Assembly: GCA_900538465.1 (NCBI GenBank)
Contig: UPXV01000015.1
Location: forward strand, 1-55,110
Direction: 5' to 3'
DNA length: 55,110 nt
Origin: an uncultured Erysipelotrichaceae bacterium
Lineage (GTDB): Bacteria > Bacillota_I > Bacilli_A > Erysipelotrichales > Coprobacillaceae
Made by a program: the position numbers and the translations under genes. Shown here in pieces: positions 16,850 to 25,017 of this stretch (the first letter of the stretch is position 1; each line of letters begins with the position of its first letter). The notes under the pieces are model-generated. The model had not been told where the DNA came from. It saw nothing but the letters and a program-made list of their open reading frames with translations, and did no database searches.

Positions 16850-16878
16850 ATTATAATCATTGATTAACGTTTTCACAA
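16850..16878 (-). promoter_or_regulatory. promoter of the EIIC-rhamnosidase operon with CcpA-like operator
   Basis: On the minus strand TTGTGA (16873-16878), 17-base spacer, TATAAT (16850-16855). The spacer is filled by TGAAAACGTTAATCA (plus-strand 16861-16875), which matches the catabolite-responsive consensus at 12 of 14 positions but has one extra base before the final CA. The TCATATTAT copies at 16846-16854 and 16881-16889 are possible direct repeats for an AraC regulator. Confidence 0.65.
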
Positions 16879-16946
16879 TGTCATATTATCGCTTTATGAC
16901 TATCAAAATTCGACTTCGTATGTTACAATAAAGTCAGGTGATGATA

Positions 16947-17999
16947 ATGAACTATCAAGAATTAGAACAAACTTTACAAGGGCCTATTAGCTATCAGAAT
17001 ACGAGTGATGAAGAACTCTTAAACCATTTTAAACAAAAATTTACTGTAGTGCCTTATCAAAATGATATCATGTTTATTTTCCATCATGAAAGAGAATTTC
17101 AAAATCACAATCATATTATTAATTTACACCAACGAAAAAGTGGAACTGTTCCTATGCATATCTTCCACTATATTGTCATGACTTATGTGTATTCTGGAAC
17201 CCTTATTATGCGTGTTGAGGATGAAACCATTACCCTTCATCAAGGCGATATTATTATTTTAGATAAACATGTTCCTCATAGTGTAGCAGCCACAGGTGAA
17301 AATGATTTAGGAATTAATATTATTTTAAATGATAATTATTTTGCTCATCGTTTTATTAATCATTTACCACATGATCAATTGATTACTCAATTTATGATTG
17401 AACTGATGAATCATCAAAATACACATAATCATTATTTGCTGTTTTATACCAAACAAGATCAACTCATTCATAATTGTATTCAAAATATTCTTTGTGAACA
17501 TTTTGATCCTATGACATCTTCAGATGAAATTATTGATAATTATATTATGATCTTAATTACTCATCTTGCAAGAAAGGGTCAATACAATACGAATCTTTCG
17601 GTAAGTTTATTTAAAAACCAACAACTCATGGATGATATTCTAGAATATATCCATCATCATTATCAAGATGGTAATCTCAAAAACATGTGTACGCATTTTG
17701 GTTACGACCCTTCTTATACCAGTAAGTTAATTAAACAATTCTCAGGGAAAACATTTAAACAATTAGCCAATGAAGAGCGTATGAAAAAGACTATTATCCT
17801 TTTACAAAACAAACAATTACCTATCTATGAAATAGCAAGCGAAGTGGGAATCCATAATTTAACATCTTTTTATAAAAGATTTCAAGAATACACAGGTTTC
17901 ACCCCCTCAAGATTATCGAAATCAAATGACATAATCCCTTATTTTTTACGCTATCTTATCGATAGCGTTTTCAAAACTTTCATTTTTTCTTCACAATAA
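16947..17999 (+). CDS. AraC family transcriptional regulator, divergent from the EIIC operon
   Basis: 350 residues. N-terminal cupin sensor (IFHYIVMTYVYSGTLIMRVEDETITLHQGDIIIL, about 70-110), then two helix-turn-helix motifs ending YKRFQEYTGFTPSRLSK. Expected to sense a sugar or sugar phosphate and control the divergent EIIC promoter 70 bases away. GTG 16938 and ATG 16941 are in frame, but AGGTGA (16936-16941) fits ATG 16947. A -10 TACAAT is at 16924-16929. The last 20 or so residues run through a terminator-like hairpin and look like an accidental C-terminal extension. Confidence 0.9.
   Translation: MNYQELEQTLQGPISYQNTSDEELLNHFKQKFTVVPYQNDIMFIFHHEREFQNHNHIINLHQRKSGTVPMHIFHYIVMTYVYSGTLIMRVEDETITLHQGDIIILDKHVPHSVAATGENDLGINIILNDNYFAHRFINHLPHDQLITQFMIELMNHQNTHNHYLLFYTKQDQLIHNCIQNILCEHFDPMTSSDEIIDNYIMILITHLARKGQYNTNLSVSLFKNQQLMDDILEYIHHHYQDGNLKNMCTHFGYDPSYTSKLIKQFSGKTFKQLANEERMKKTIILLQNKQLPIYEIASEVGIHNLTSFYKRFQEYTGFTPSRLSKSNDIIPYFLRYLIDSVFKTFIFSSQ
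17948..17972 (+). terminator. terminator hairpin overlapping the end of the AraC gene
   Basis: ACGCTATC (17948-17955) and GATAGCGT (17961-17968) with loop TTATC, then TTTTC. It lies inside the reading frame, about 30 bases before the stop. Confidence 0.6.
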
Positions 18000-18018
18000 G
18001 ACTTAGAATTGATATAAT
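17990..18018 (+). promoter_or_regulatory. sigma-A promoter of the TPR protein gene
   Basis: TTCACA (17990-17995), 17-base spacer, TATAAT (18013-18018). It overlaps the AraC stop codon, so the next gene is transcribed separately. Confidence 0.7.
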
Positions 18019-18038
18019 AGTAAACGAGGTGATGAATC

Positions 18039-19286
18039 GTGGAAAAACGTGAACCAAAAGACTTAACAAATTACAACAAACGTTTTGAGGAAGATCCTAG
18101 CTCTTTTAATGATTTTCAAGCTATGGATTATGTAAGAGAATTAAAAAATCAAGGACGCAACGACGATGCAATCGAAGTTGGTAGAACATTTTTACAAGTT
18201 GGTGAAGGATTAACTGGGTTTATTAATCATTATGGATATGCCCTTTATAATAAATTCATTAATATTGATGAAGAAAAAATCAAAGAAAAAGAAGATTTAT
18301 TCTTTTCTATCGTTGATGAAATTGCTTCTTTATGTAAACAAGAGAAATATTCTCCTTTAGAAGCAACAATCAACAAAGCTATGAAATATATTATAAATCA
18401 ACAAGTTGTTGATTATAAGAAATTATCAGATTTATTAGATAAATTAGATGTTCAAACATTAAATACTGAACCATTTATTAATAACGCTGGTAAAGAATAC
18501 GAATCAAAAAGAGAAAAATGGTATCGTATCAAAGTGAGATGTGCATATGAACTTGGTGATTATGCAAAATGTGTTGAATATGCAAACAATGCATTTGCTC
18601 AACCATTGAAATGGCATTATAAAAATTTGAATTGGGTAAAATATTATCGTGCTTCTGCTTTGGTACAATTAAAAAGATATGAGGAAGCTGAAAATGAATT
18701 CTTATCTTTAGGAAATAGAATTCCTAATGTTGATGCATTTGAAGTTTTATATGATCTTTATATGAATACTGGTAAAGAAAAAGAAGCTTATACAAATTTA
18801 ATTTATAAGTTCTTTAATTCTGGATACAATGCAAAACAACTTTCTTTATATGAAAAAGTTTTAGGCATGGTTAACAATGGAAAGAATGAAGAAGTGAAAG
18901 ACTTAGCAAATGCCTTTGTTTATAAATTAAAAGAAGAAGCTCATCAAGATGTTGCTGATATAGACATCAAAGATGAATATAAAGAATTAGATAGCAGTGC
19001 TTTATATGATTGTTTCTATAATCAATTAATGGAACATTTAGATGATTATATTGATCGTCTTGAAGGAAAAGTTGTTTATTACAACAAAGATAAAGAATTT
19101 GGAAGTATCTATCAAGAAGGTGAAGATAACTTATTCTTTAGACAAGCAGATTATATTTATGATGAAGTTGTTGAAAAAAGAGATGTTGTGGAATATAGCA
19201 TTATGAAAACTTATGATGTGAAAAAACAACGTACAACAACAAAAGCTATTTTATTAAAAACATTATATGAAGATATTAATTATTAA
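18039..19286 (+). CDS. TPR-repeat protein with C-terminal cold-shock-like domain
   Basis: 415 residues starting with GTG behind GAGGTGAT. Residues 1-320 are helical with TPR-like pairs, clearest at KWYRIKVRCAYELGDYAKCVEYANNAFA and VKYYRASALVQLKRYEEAENEFLSLG. From about residue 343 the sequence GKVVYYNKDKEFGSIYQEG followed by NLFFRQADY reads like a cold-shock/S1 OB-fold strand set (G-K-V, FG-I, FF motifs), and the protein ends with further beta-type sequence. This suggests a scaffold coupled to RNA or single-stranded DNA binding. No membrane segment. Monocistronic, with its own promoter and a good terminator. The fold assignment of the C-terminus is by motif only. Confidence 0.65.
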   Translation: MEKREPKDLTNYNKRFEEDPSSFNDFQAMDYVRELKNQGRNDDAIEVGRTFLQVGEGLTGFINHYGYALYNKFINIDEEKIKEKEDLFFSIVDEIASLCKQEKYSPLEATINKAMKYIINQQVVDYKKLSDLLDKLDVQTLNTEPFINNAGKEYESKREKWYRIKVRCAYELGDYAKCVEYANNAFAQPLKWHYKNLNWVKYYRASALVQLKRYEEAENEFLSLGNRIPNVDAFEVLYDLYMNTGKEKEAYTNLIYKFFNSGYNAKQLSLYEKVLGMVNNGKNEEVKDLANAFVYKLKEEAHQDVADIDIKDEYKELDSSALYDCFYNQLMEHLDDYIDRLEGKVVYYNKDKEFGSIYQEGEDNLFFRQADYIYDEVVEKRDVVEYSIMKTYDVKKQRTTTKAILLKTLYEDINY

Positions 19287-19312
19287 GCTGTGAAATGAAT
19301 CACAGCTTTTTC
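19285..19312 (+). terminator. rho-independent terminator
   Basis: AAGCTGTGA (19285-19293) pairs with TCACAGCTT (19300-19308), then TTTTTC. It starts at the stop codon of the TPR gene. Confidence 0.88.
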
Positions 19313-19361
19313 TTATGGCACACATCATTTTTTTATGCATAATTTATAAAGAGGTGAAAAT

Positions 19362-20150
19362 ATGTTGTCAATACTCAAAGAAATGCCTATTTTAATCTTT
19401 ATTGGGGCCATTCTCTTTAACTGGTTATCAACATTCTTAGGGGCAGCCCTAGTTTATTTTACAAATAAAGAAAACGTGAAATTGGTTTCTATTGCTTTAG
19501 GGAGTAGTGCTGGAATTATGATTGCAGCATCATTCTTTTCATTAATTTTACCAGCCATGGATTTATTAGAAGGATTAAATCGTTGGTATCTTCTGATCAT
19601 TCCTGCTGGATTTGCTTGTGGGGTTTTATTTTTAACACTCTGTGATCATTTCTTACCCCATGAACATATGATGTCACATGAAGTTGAAGGCGTTGAGTCA
19701 AAACTATCTCAAAATCAACTTTTGATGTTAGCAATGACACTGCATAATATTCCTGAAGGTTTAGCAGTAGGTGTCGCATTTGCTTGTGCACAACATGATA
19801 TTATTCCAGCATTAATTTTATCTATTGGAATTGGAATTCAAAACTTTCCTGAAGGAACAGCAATTTCTTTGCCTATGCATCAATATGGAAAAAGTAAATT
19901 TGTTGCGATGATGTATGGTCAATTTTCTGGAATTGTTGAAATCCCAGCAGCGATTATCGGTTATATATTTGCAACAACAATCAATAATATTCTCCCCTTT
20001 GCCCTTAGTTTTGCAGCAGGAGCGATGTTATTTGTATGTGTTGAAGATATGATTCCAGAAGCATCATGTAAAAATCAAATTGATATTGGTGCTGTTTCTT
20101 GTATGGCTGGATTCTTGATTATGATGTTACTAGATATTATGTTATCTTAA
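19362..20150 (+). CDS. ZIP family metal transporter
   Basis: 262 residues, eight hydrophobic segments. The metal-binding helices carry HNIPEGLAVG (about residue 127) and QNFPEGTAIS (about 163), the paired motifs of GufA/ZupT-like ZIP transporters; a His-containing loop DHFLPHEHMMSHEVEG (about 90-105) precedes them. Takes up zinc or other divalent metals across the cytoplasmic membrane. Ribosome site AGAGGTG. Stands alone. Confidence 0.9.
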   Translation: MLSILKEMPILIFIGAILFNWLSTFLGAALVYFTNKENVKLVSIALGSSAGIMIAASFFSLILPAMDLLEGLNRWYLLIIPAGFACGVLFLTLCDHFLPHEHMMSHEVEGVESKLSQNQLLMLAMTLHNIPEGLAVGVAFACAQHDIIPALILSIGIGIQNFPEGTAISLPMHQYGKSKFVAMMYGQFSGIVEIPAAIIGYIFATTINNILPFALSFAAGAMLFVCVEDMIPEASCKNQIDIGAVSCMAGFLIMMLLDIMLS

Positions 20151-20217
20151 ATCCGATACCAATTTTATGATTTTATAAAATGTGAATATCTTATTTTGTT
20201 ATATTTAGATATTTGTG

Positions 20218-20246
20218 TTGACAAATAAAAATACTTCATTTATGAT
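20218..20246 (+). promoter_or_regulatory. sigma-A promoter of the T-box/ABC transporter operon
   Basis: Consensus TTGACA (20218-20223), 17-base spacer, TATGAT (20241-20246). Transcription would start near 20253, ahead of the T-box leader. Confidence 0.85.
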
Positions 20247-20253
20247 AAGACAT

Positions 20254-20505
20254 ATACATTTATAAAAACAAAAACAAAGATGTGACAGAGTAAAAATTCT
20301 TGCGACATAAGAGATATGATGGTTGGTGCAAATCATACGATGAGGAATTTTGAATACACCACGGAGTTGTTATTCTGATAAGGGATAACCGGGGTCATAA
20401 CGTTATTTATGAAAGTTTCTAACTTATGAAGGTTATAATTGTGAAGTTATAACAAACTGAGGTGGTACCGCGATCACTCGCCCTCTTACGAGCGAGTTTT
20501 TTTGT
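20254..20505 (+). promoter_or_regulatory. T-box riboswitch, tyrosine specifier (UAC)
   Basis: The T-box sequence AACTGAGGTGGTACCGCG is at 20455-20472. Stem I starts near 20281 with the AGTA motif (20289-20292), has the conserved GGTTGGTGCAAA apical loop (20331-20342 region upstream of the 3' arm), and its 3' arm GAATTTT pairs with AAAATTC to open the specifier loop GAATACA; the specifier is UAC (20355-20357), followed by a purine as usual. The tRNA-pairing bulge is UGGU, matching discriminator A73, which bacterial tRNA-Tyr has and tRNA-Trp (G73) lacks. The terminator is ACTCGC (20476-20481)/GCGAGT (20492-20497) plus a T-run. Uncharged tRNA-Tyr should switch on the ABC transporter downstream. 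Confidence 0.92.
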
Positions 20506-20534
20506 TTTTATATGAAAATGGGGAGGAAGAGATT

Positions 20535-21521
20535 ATGAAAAGATTAACAGTAAGTTTATTAGCATTAGGATTAATGTTAACAGGATGTGGGACAGGAAAT
20601 TCTTCTACAGAAGCCACTGCCAAAGATTTATCAAAAGCAAAAGTTGGTGTTATCCAATTAATGCAACATGAAGCATTGGATGCCTCTTATCAAGGATTTA
20701 AAGATGCTTTAATTGCTGCAGGAGTCAAAGAAGATAATATTGATTATCAAGTTGCAGGGGATCAAGCAAACTGTTCAACAGTTGCTGATAAGCTTGTCAA
20801 TGGTGGAAATGATTTGATTTATGCAATTGCAACACCAGCAGCACAAGCAGCTTATGCAGCTTCTAAGGATATTCCTATTGTTGGATGTGCAATTACTGAT
20901 TATGCCAGTGCTGGACTTGTTAAAAGTGATGACGCTCCTGGGGGAAATGTCACTGGAGCAAGTGATTTAACACCTATTCAAGAACAATTTGATTTAATGA
21001 AAGAATTATTACCAAACACAAAGAAAGTAGCGATTATGTATAATGGAAGTGAAGATAATTCTATCTTCCAAGGCAATCTTGCTCAAAAGGCTGCTAAAGA
21101 TAAAGGATTAGAAGCAAAAGTTTATAAAGTTTCTGATTCAAATGATATTCAAGCAGTCACTTCACAAATCGTTAACGATGGTGTTGATGTTGTTTACATT
21201 CCAACAGACAACCTTCTTGCAACATATATGAGTAGTGTTGAAGCCATTACGTCTCAAGCTAAAATTCCTTGTATTGTTGGTGAAGAAGGTATGTGTAAAG
21301 CTGGTGGATTTGCAACATATGGAATTAATTATACAAACTTAGGAAAATTAGCTGGTGAACAAGCAGTCGCTATTTTAAAAGGTGAAAAAACAGCTGCTAA
21401 CTCACCAGTCGTACAATTAAAAGCTGAAGATTGTACAATGGTTATTAATTTAAAAGTTGCTAAAAAATGTGGTATTGATATTCAAAAAGCAGATCATCCA
21501 AAAGCAACTTTCATAGAATAG
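20535..21521 (+). CDS. ABC transporter substrate-binding lipoprotein (TrpX-like)
   Basis: 328 residues. Lipoprotein signal with lipobox LMLTGC (Cys about 19), then a type 1 periplasmic-binding-like fold of the ABC_sub_bind family (PF04392): KVGVIQLMQHEALDASYQGFKDAL, KKVAIMYNGSEDNSI, VVYIPTDNLLATY, and a glycine-rich C-terminal domain AGGFATYGINY. In other Firmicutes this family forms TrpXYZ tryptophan transporters. The upstream T-box reads tyrosine codon UAC, so tyrosine is the better guess here. GGAGGAAG fits ATG 20535 rather than the earlier ATG at 20502, which lies in the terminator. Confidence 0.88.
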   Translation: MKRLTVSLLALGLMLTGCGTGNSSTEATAKDLSKAKVGVIQLMQHEALDASYQGFKDALIAAGVKEDNIDYQVAGDQANCSTVADKLVNGGNDLIYAIATPAAQAAYAASKDIPIVGCAITDYASAGLVKSDDAPGGNVTGASDLTPIQEQFDLMKELLPNTKKVAIMYNGSEDNSIFQGNLAQKAAKDKGLEAKVYKVSDSNDIQAVTSQIVNDGVDVVYIPTDNLLATYMSSVEAITSQAKIPCIVGEEGMCKAGGFATYGINYTNLGKLAGEQAVAILKGEKTAANSPVVQLKAEDCTMVINLKVAKKCGIDIQKADHPKATFIE

Positions 21522-21532
21522 GAGAATGAAGT

Positions 21533-22465
21533 ATGGGTTTATTTTATACGTATTTAGGGGCTATTGATTTAGGTTTAATATGGGGATTTTTAGCTTTAGG
21601 TGTCTATATAACATTTCGTTTATTAGATATAGCGGATTTAACAGTAGATGGAAGCTTTGCAACTGGGGGAGCTGTTTGTGCCGTCTGTGTTTTAAATGGA
21701 ATTCATCCTTTGCTTGCGATTGTTGCAGCAATTCTTTCAGGTTTTATTGCTGGGGCAATTACGGGATTATTGCATACAAAATGTAAAATCCCAGCTATCT
21801 TAGCTGGAATCTTAACTCAAATTGGCTTATATTCAATTAACTTAAGAATCATGGGTGGTCGTGCTAATCTTCCATTAACAACTGCCAATACTTTATTTAC
21901 TGATTTATCCATTGCGTTAGATGTGAATAAATATTATATTGCATTTGTTATTGCTTTATTATTTGTTATTATCTTTATTGCTTTGCTTTATTGGTTCTTT
22001 GGTACAGAAATGGGATCTTCGATTCGTGCAACAGGAAATAATGAACAAATGGCAAGATCTTTAGGAATTAATACGAATACAATGAAACTCTTAGGGTTAA
22101 TGATTAGTAATGGTCTTGTTGGTTTATCTGGCGGTCTCTATGCTTTATATGGACAAGCAACTGATGTTCGTATTGGGACTGGAGCTATCGTTATTGCCCT
22201 CGCATCTATTGTTATTGGAGAAGTCATTTTCTCTGGTAAGAAAGGTGGTTTTGCTTTAAGACTGGCTTCTATTATTGTTGGTTCTATCATTTATCGTATT
22301 ATTGTAGCAGTTGTTTTACAAATGGGACTGAATACTGATGACTTAAAAGTTTTAACTGCTATTCTGGTTGGTATTGCTTTAACAATTCCAATGATGATGA
22401 GTAAACAAAGGCAAGTAGCGATGTATAAAAAATTAACAGGAAAGGAGATTTCTAAAGATGCTTAA
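21533..22465 (+). CDS. ABC transporter permease (TrpY-like)
   Basis: 310 residues, about nine membrane helices, of the branched-chain/ribose permease superfamily (BPD_transp_2) subtype found with ABC_sub_bind proteins. Visible features: FRLLDIADLTVDGSFATGGA near residue 25 and the cytoplasmic coupling loop GSSIRATGNNEQMARSLGIN near 165. Starts 11 bases after the lipoprotein gene behind AGGAG and overlaps the ATPase gene by 8 bases. Forms the membrane channel of the T-box-controlled importer. Confidence 0.9.
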   Translation: MGLFYTYLGAIDLGLIWGFLALGVYITFRLLDIADLTVDGSFATGGAVCAVCVLNGIHPLLAIVAAILSGFIAGAITGLLHTKCKIPAILAGILTQIGLYSINLRIMGGRANLPLTTANTLFTDLSIALDVNKYYIAFVIALLFVIIFIALLYWFFGTEMGSSIRATGNNEQMARSLGINTNTMKLLGLMISNGLVGLSGGLYALYGQATDVRIGTGAIVIALASIVIGEVIFSGKKGGFALRLASIIVGSIIYRIIVAVVLQMGLNTDDLKVLTAILVGIALTIPMMMSKQRQVAMYKKLTGKEISKDA

Positions 22466-23252
22466 ATTAGAAAAAGTCAGTAAAACTTTTAATTTAGGAA
22501 CTGTCAATGAAAAGAAAGTTCTCCATGAAATTAATTTAGAATTAGAAGAAGGTGATTTTGTCACTATTATTGGTGGAAATGGAGCTGGAAAATCAACATT
22601 ACTAAATATGATTTCTGGTCTTTATCCTATGGATTGTGGTATTATCACTTTAGATGGCGAAGATATTTCATTACAACCTGAATATCAACGTGCTAAAAAA
22701 ATTGGACGCTTATTTCAAGATCCAATGTTAGGGACAGCCGCAAATATGCAAATTTTAGAAAATCTTGCTTTAGCCAAAAGACGTGGAAAACATCGTGGTT
22801 TATCTTGGGGTGTCAGCAAAGAAGAAAAGAAAGAATATTATGAGTTGGTAAAAACTTTAGGATTAAATTTGGAAGATCGTTTAACAAGTAAAGTTGGTTT
22901 GCTTTCTGGTGGTCAAAGACAAGCTTTAACACTTTTGATGGCAACTTTACAAAAACCAAAATTACTATTGTTAGATGAACATACGGCTGCCTTAGATCCA
23001 GCAACCAGTGCTAAAGTTTTAAACCTAACAAATGAAATTGTTGCAAAACAAAACTTAACAGCGATGATGGTTACGCATAATATGAAAGATGCAATTGATA
23101 TTGGTAATCGTTTAATTATGATGTATGATGGTCATATTATTTATGATGTCAAAGGTAAAGAAAAGAAAAAATTGACTGTTGCTGATTTATTAAAGAAATT
23201 TGAAGAAGCAACAGGAGAAGAATTTGTGAATGATAGAATGTTATTGGGCTAG
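22458..23252 (+). CDS. ABC transporter ATP-binding protein (TrpZ-like)
   Basis: 264 residues. Walker A GGNGAGKST (about 39-47), Q-loop FQDPMLG, signature LSGGQRQAL, Walker B LLLLDEHTAALDP, and switch histidine in MMVTHNM. Powers the importer formed with the two preceding genes. Its ATG lies inside the end of the permease gene, so translation is coupled. A terminator begins at the last codons. Confidence 0.94.
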   Translation: MLKLEKVSKTFNLGTVNEKKVLHEINLELEEGDFVTIIGGNGAGKSTLLNMISGLYPMDCGIITLDGEDISLQPEYQRAKKIGRLFQDPMLGTAANMQILENLALAKRRGKHRGLSWGVSKEEKKEYYELVKTLGLNLEDRLTSKVGLLSGGQRQALTLLMATLQKPKLLLLDEHTAALDPATSAKVLNLTNEIVAKQNLTAMMVTHNMKDAIDIGNRLIMMYDGHIIYDVKGKEKKKLTVADLLKKFEEATGEEFVNDRMLLG

Positions 23253-23275
23253 AATTTCTAGCCTTTTATTTTTTG
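23247..23275 (+). terminator. rho-independent terminator of the ABC operon
   Basis: GGCTAG (23247-23252) pairs with CTAGCC (23258-23263), then TTTTATTTTTT. The stem starts within the ATPase stop region, and the T-run covers the stop of the converging gene. Confidence 0.8.
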
Positions 23276-23898
23276 ATAAAGAATAATCTTTCTTTTTCTA
23301 AAACACAATAAAAGACATCTTTATAGTCTTGAACACCATGTTGTCGTAATTGTTTCTTTAACCAATTTTCATCTTTTCCCATCACTTTTAAAATTTCATA
23401 ATTGATTTCTCCATCATTAATCAAAGATTCTGGCATCTCCACCTGATTCTTTTGATTTTCAATAACTGATAATTGCCCATCAATTTCCAAAACAGCAAAT
23501 TCAACTTCTGATAAAGAGCCAATCCCCTGTGATCGTAAATGATGACATAAATCATCAACAGAATAATTGAGTGAAGCCATTTTCTCTTGATCTAATTTTC
23601 CTTTATTGACAATGACTGTTGGATGCCCTTCTAAAACCTTTTTCACAGGTTTAAACTTCATTGCTAAATAAGAACATAATTTATCTAAAAGAATAATTAC
23701 CAAAGCTGCTAATGCTCCATGAAAAAAATTAACATTTTCATCTCCAATAGAGATTGTCATTAATTCACTAATCAATAAAAAAACAATTAAATCTGAGATA
23801 CTTAATTTTCCCATTTCCTTTTTACCAAGATATCTTAATAAAAATACCAAATAAAAATAAGTAGCAATACATTCAATAATTATTTCTACATATTTCAT
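23266..23898 (-). CDS. DUF421 / YetF family membrane protein
   Basis: 210 residues. Three N-terminal membrane helices (about 5-25, 35-52, 60-80), with the family stretch FLLRYLGKKEMGKLSISDLIVFLLISELMTISI, then a cytoplasmic domain with HPTVIVNKGKLDQEKMASLNYSVDDLCHHLRSQGI, typical of YetF/YrbG proteins. Function of the family is poorly known; membrane-linked stress roles have been suggested. Divergent from the next gene, sharing a 40-base spacer. Confidence 0.88.
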   Translation of the reverse strand: MKYVEIIIECIATYFYLVFLLRYLGKKEMGKLSISDLIVFLLISELMTISIGDENVNFFHGALAALVIILLDKLCSYLAMKFKPVKKVLEGHPTVIVNKGKLDQEKMASLNYSVDDLCHHLRSQGIGSLSEVEFAVLEIDGQLSVIENQKNQVEMPESLINDGEINYEILKVMGKDENWLKKQLRQHGVQDYKDVFYCVLEKERLFFIKK

Positions 23899-23938
23899 AA
23901 AACAAACTCCTTTTCATATAATATACAAGGAGGAACCT

Positions 23939-24292
23939 ATGAAAAAAACAATACGTACTTATCTCAATACTCTATTATTCTTTCTTATTCCCTTTGTTGT
24001 GATCTCATTTATTCTTGCCATTTTATCTTATTTCATGCAATTAAGTTCAACAGTTGTCAATATTATCATTCAAGTTATTTCTTATGGTTTGTTAATTCTT
24101 TCAGCACTATATTTTACCTCACAAATGAGTGAGAAAAGATTGACTCATTGTTTTTGTTTAAGTTTAATGTATTTTTTAATGAGTTTATTAATTCATCTTG
24201 GAAATATGAATTATTTGCATCTTTTTATAAAATCTTTTCTCTTTATTATCATTGGTCTATTTAAAGAATTAAGATCAAAACAAGTTGCATAA
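23939..24292 (+). CDS. TIGR04086 family membrane protein (YrzE-like)
   Basis: 117 residues with four hydrophobic helices and a basic N-terminus (MKKTIRTYLN). Length, helix pattern and content fit the TIGR04086/DUF3792 family, often found near yajC or the yrr region in Firmicutes. AAGGAGG ribosome site (23929-23935). Unknown function. Confidence 0.6.
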   Translation: MKKTIRTYLNTLLFFLIPFVVISFILAILSYFMQLSSTVVNIIIQVISYGLLILSALYFTSQMSEKRLTHCFCLSLMYFLMSLLIHLGNMNYLHLFIKSFLFIIIGLFKELRSKQVA

Positions 24293-24322
24293 AAAAAGCA
24301 AGTAAGATTATCCTACTTGCTT
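24290..24322 (-). terminator. terminator of the YoaK-like gene
   Basis: AAGCAAGTA (24296-24304) pairs with TACTTGCTT (24314-24322). A seven-base T-run follows on the minus strand only. The TAA stop of the YoaK-like gene (24308-24310) is in the loop. Confidence 0.82.
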
Positions 24323-24973
24323 ACAAAACATAAAGAGAACACCAATCAATAACAAACCAGCTGGTAATAAAACAGCTTGAATTGATAATGACTGAGTAAA
24401 AATGGCTCCTAACATGGCACCAACAATGAAAAAAGCAATAATGATATAGTATTGAAGGCTCTTTGATAGAGTCTTTTTATCTTTTGTTAAACGATATTGA
24501 TACAAATGTTCACTCGCACTACGTAAATTGCCTGTACACATGGTTGAAGCATATGGCATTCCATGAAACTTACGAAAGCTTTCAACCTGCAATGAACAAG
24601 CAAAAGAAATCATAATATTACATAACACATCCCATTGTCCTTGTGGTAAAAATGCCACTATAATCAATACACACATTTCCATCAATAAGACAATTTGACG
24701 CCAATGAATCTTAGGATGAGATAAGAAATGATGTTTAATGATTTCAGCAATAATAATTCCTATAAAGAAAGCAAATATTGGAAAGAAATAATAGAGTGCC
24801 TTTTGAAATTGACCTTCAATCAGTCGAATCCCCAAAAGGACAATATTTCCTGTTTGGGCATTGGCAAAAACTTGACCACGGCATAAATATGTATAAGCAT
24901 CTAAAAATCCTCCAACAATAGCCAAAAGAATTCCTAAACGCATTGTATCAGATGTTTGTTTTTTTGTAGACAT
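24308..24973 (-). CDS. YoaK family (DUF1275) membrane protein
   Basis: 221 residues, six membrane helices. Family features: GILLAIVGGFLDAYTYLCRGQVFANAQTGNIVLLGI at the N-terminus and SFACSLQVESFRKFHGMPYASTMCTGNLR in the middle, both diagnostic of YoaK/DUF1275. Predicted small-molecule permease of unknown substrate. GGGGGAA favours ATG 24973 over the ATG six bases earlier. Confidence 0.88.
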   Translation of the reverse strand: MSTKKQTSDTMRLGILLAIVGGFLDAYTYLCRGQVFANAQTGNIVLLGIRLIEGQFQKALYYFFPIFAFFIGIIIAEIIKHHFLSHPKIHWRQIVLLMEMCVLIIVAFLPQGQWDVLCNIMISFACSLQVESFRKFHGMPYASTMCTGNLRSASEHLYQYRLTKDKKTLSKSLQYYIIIAFFIVGAMLGAIFTQSLSIQAVLLPAGLLLIGVLFMFCKQVG

Positions 24974-24993
24974 AATCATTCCCCCATAAAATA

Positions 24994-25017
24994 AAAAGAT
25001 GATGTTGCCATCATCTT
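24994..25017 (-). terminator. terminator at the end of the mltG-greA operon
   Basis: AAGATGATG (24996-25004) and CATCATCTT (25009-25017) with loop TTGC, followed on the minus strand by TTTTTATTTT. The greA stop is inside the stem. Confidence 0.83.

Noticed and set aside
20331..20337. UGG in the T-box leader read as a tryptophan specifier
   Set aside because: It is part of the conserved GGTTGGTG apical loop of stem I, also present in the alaS T-box; the specifier loop itself reads UAC.
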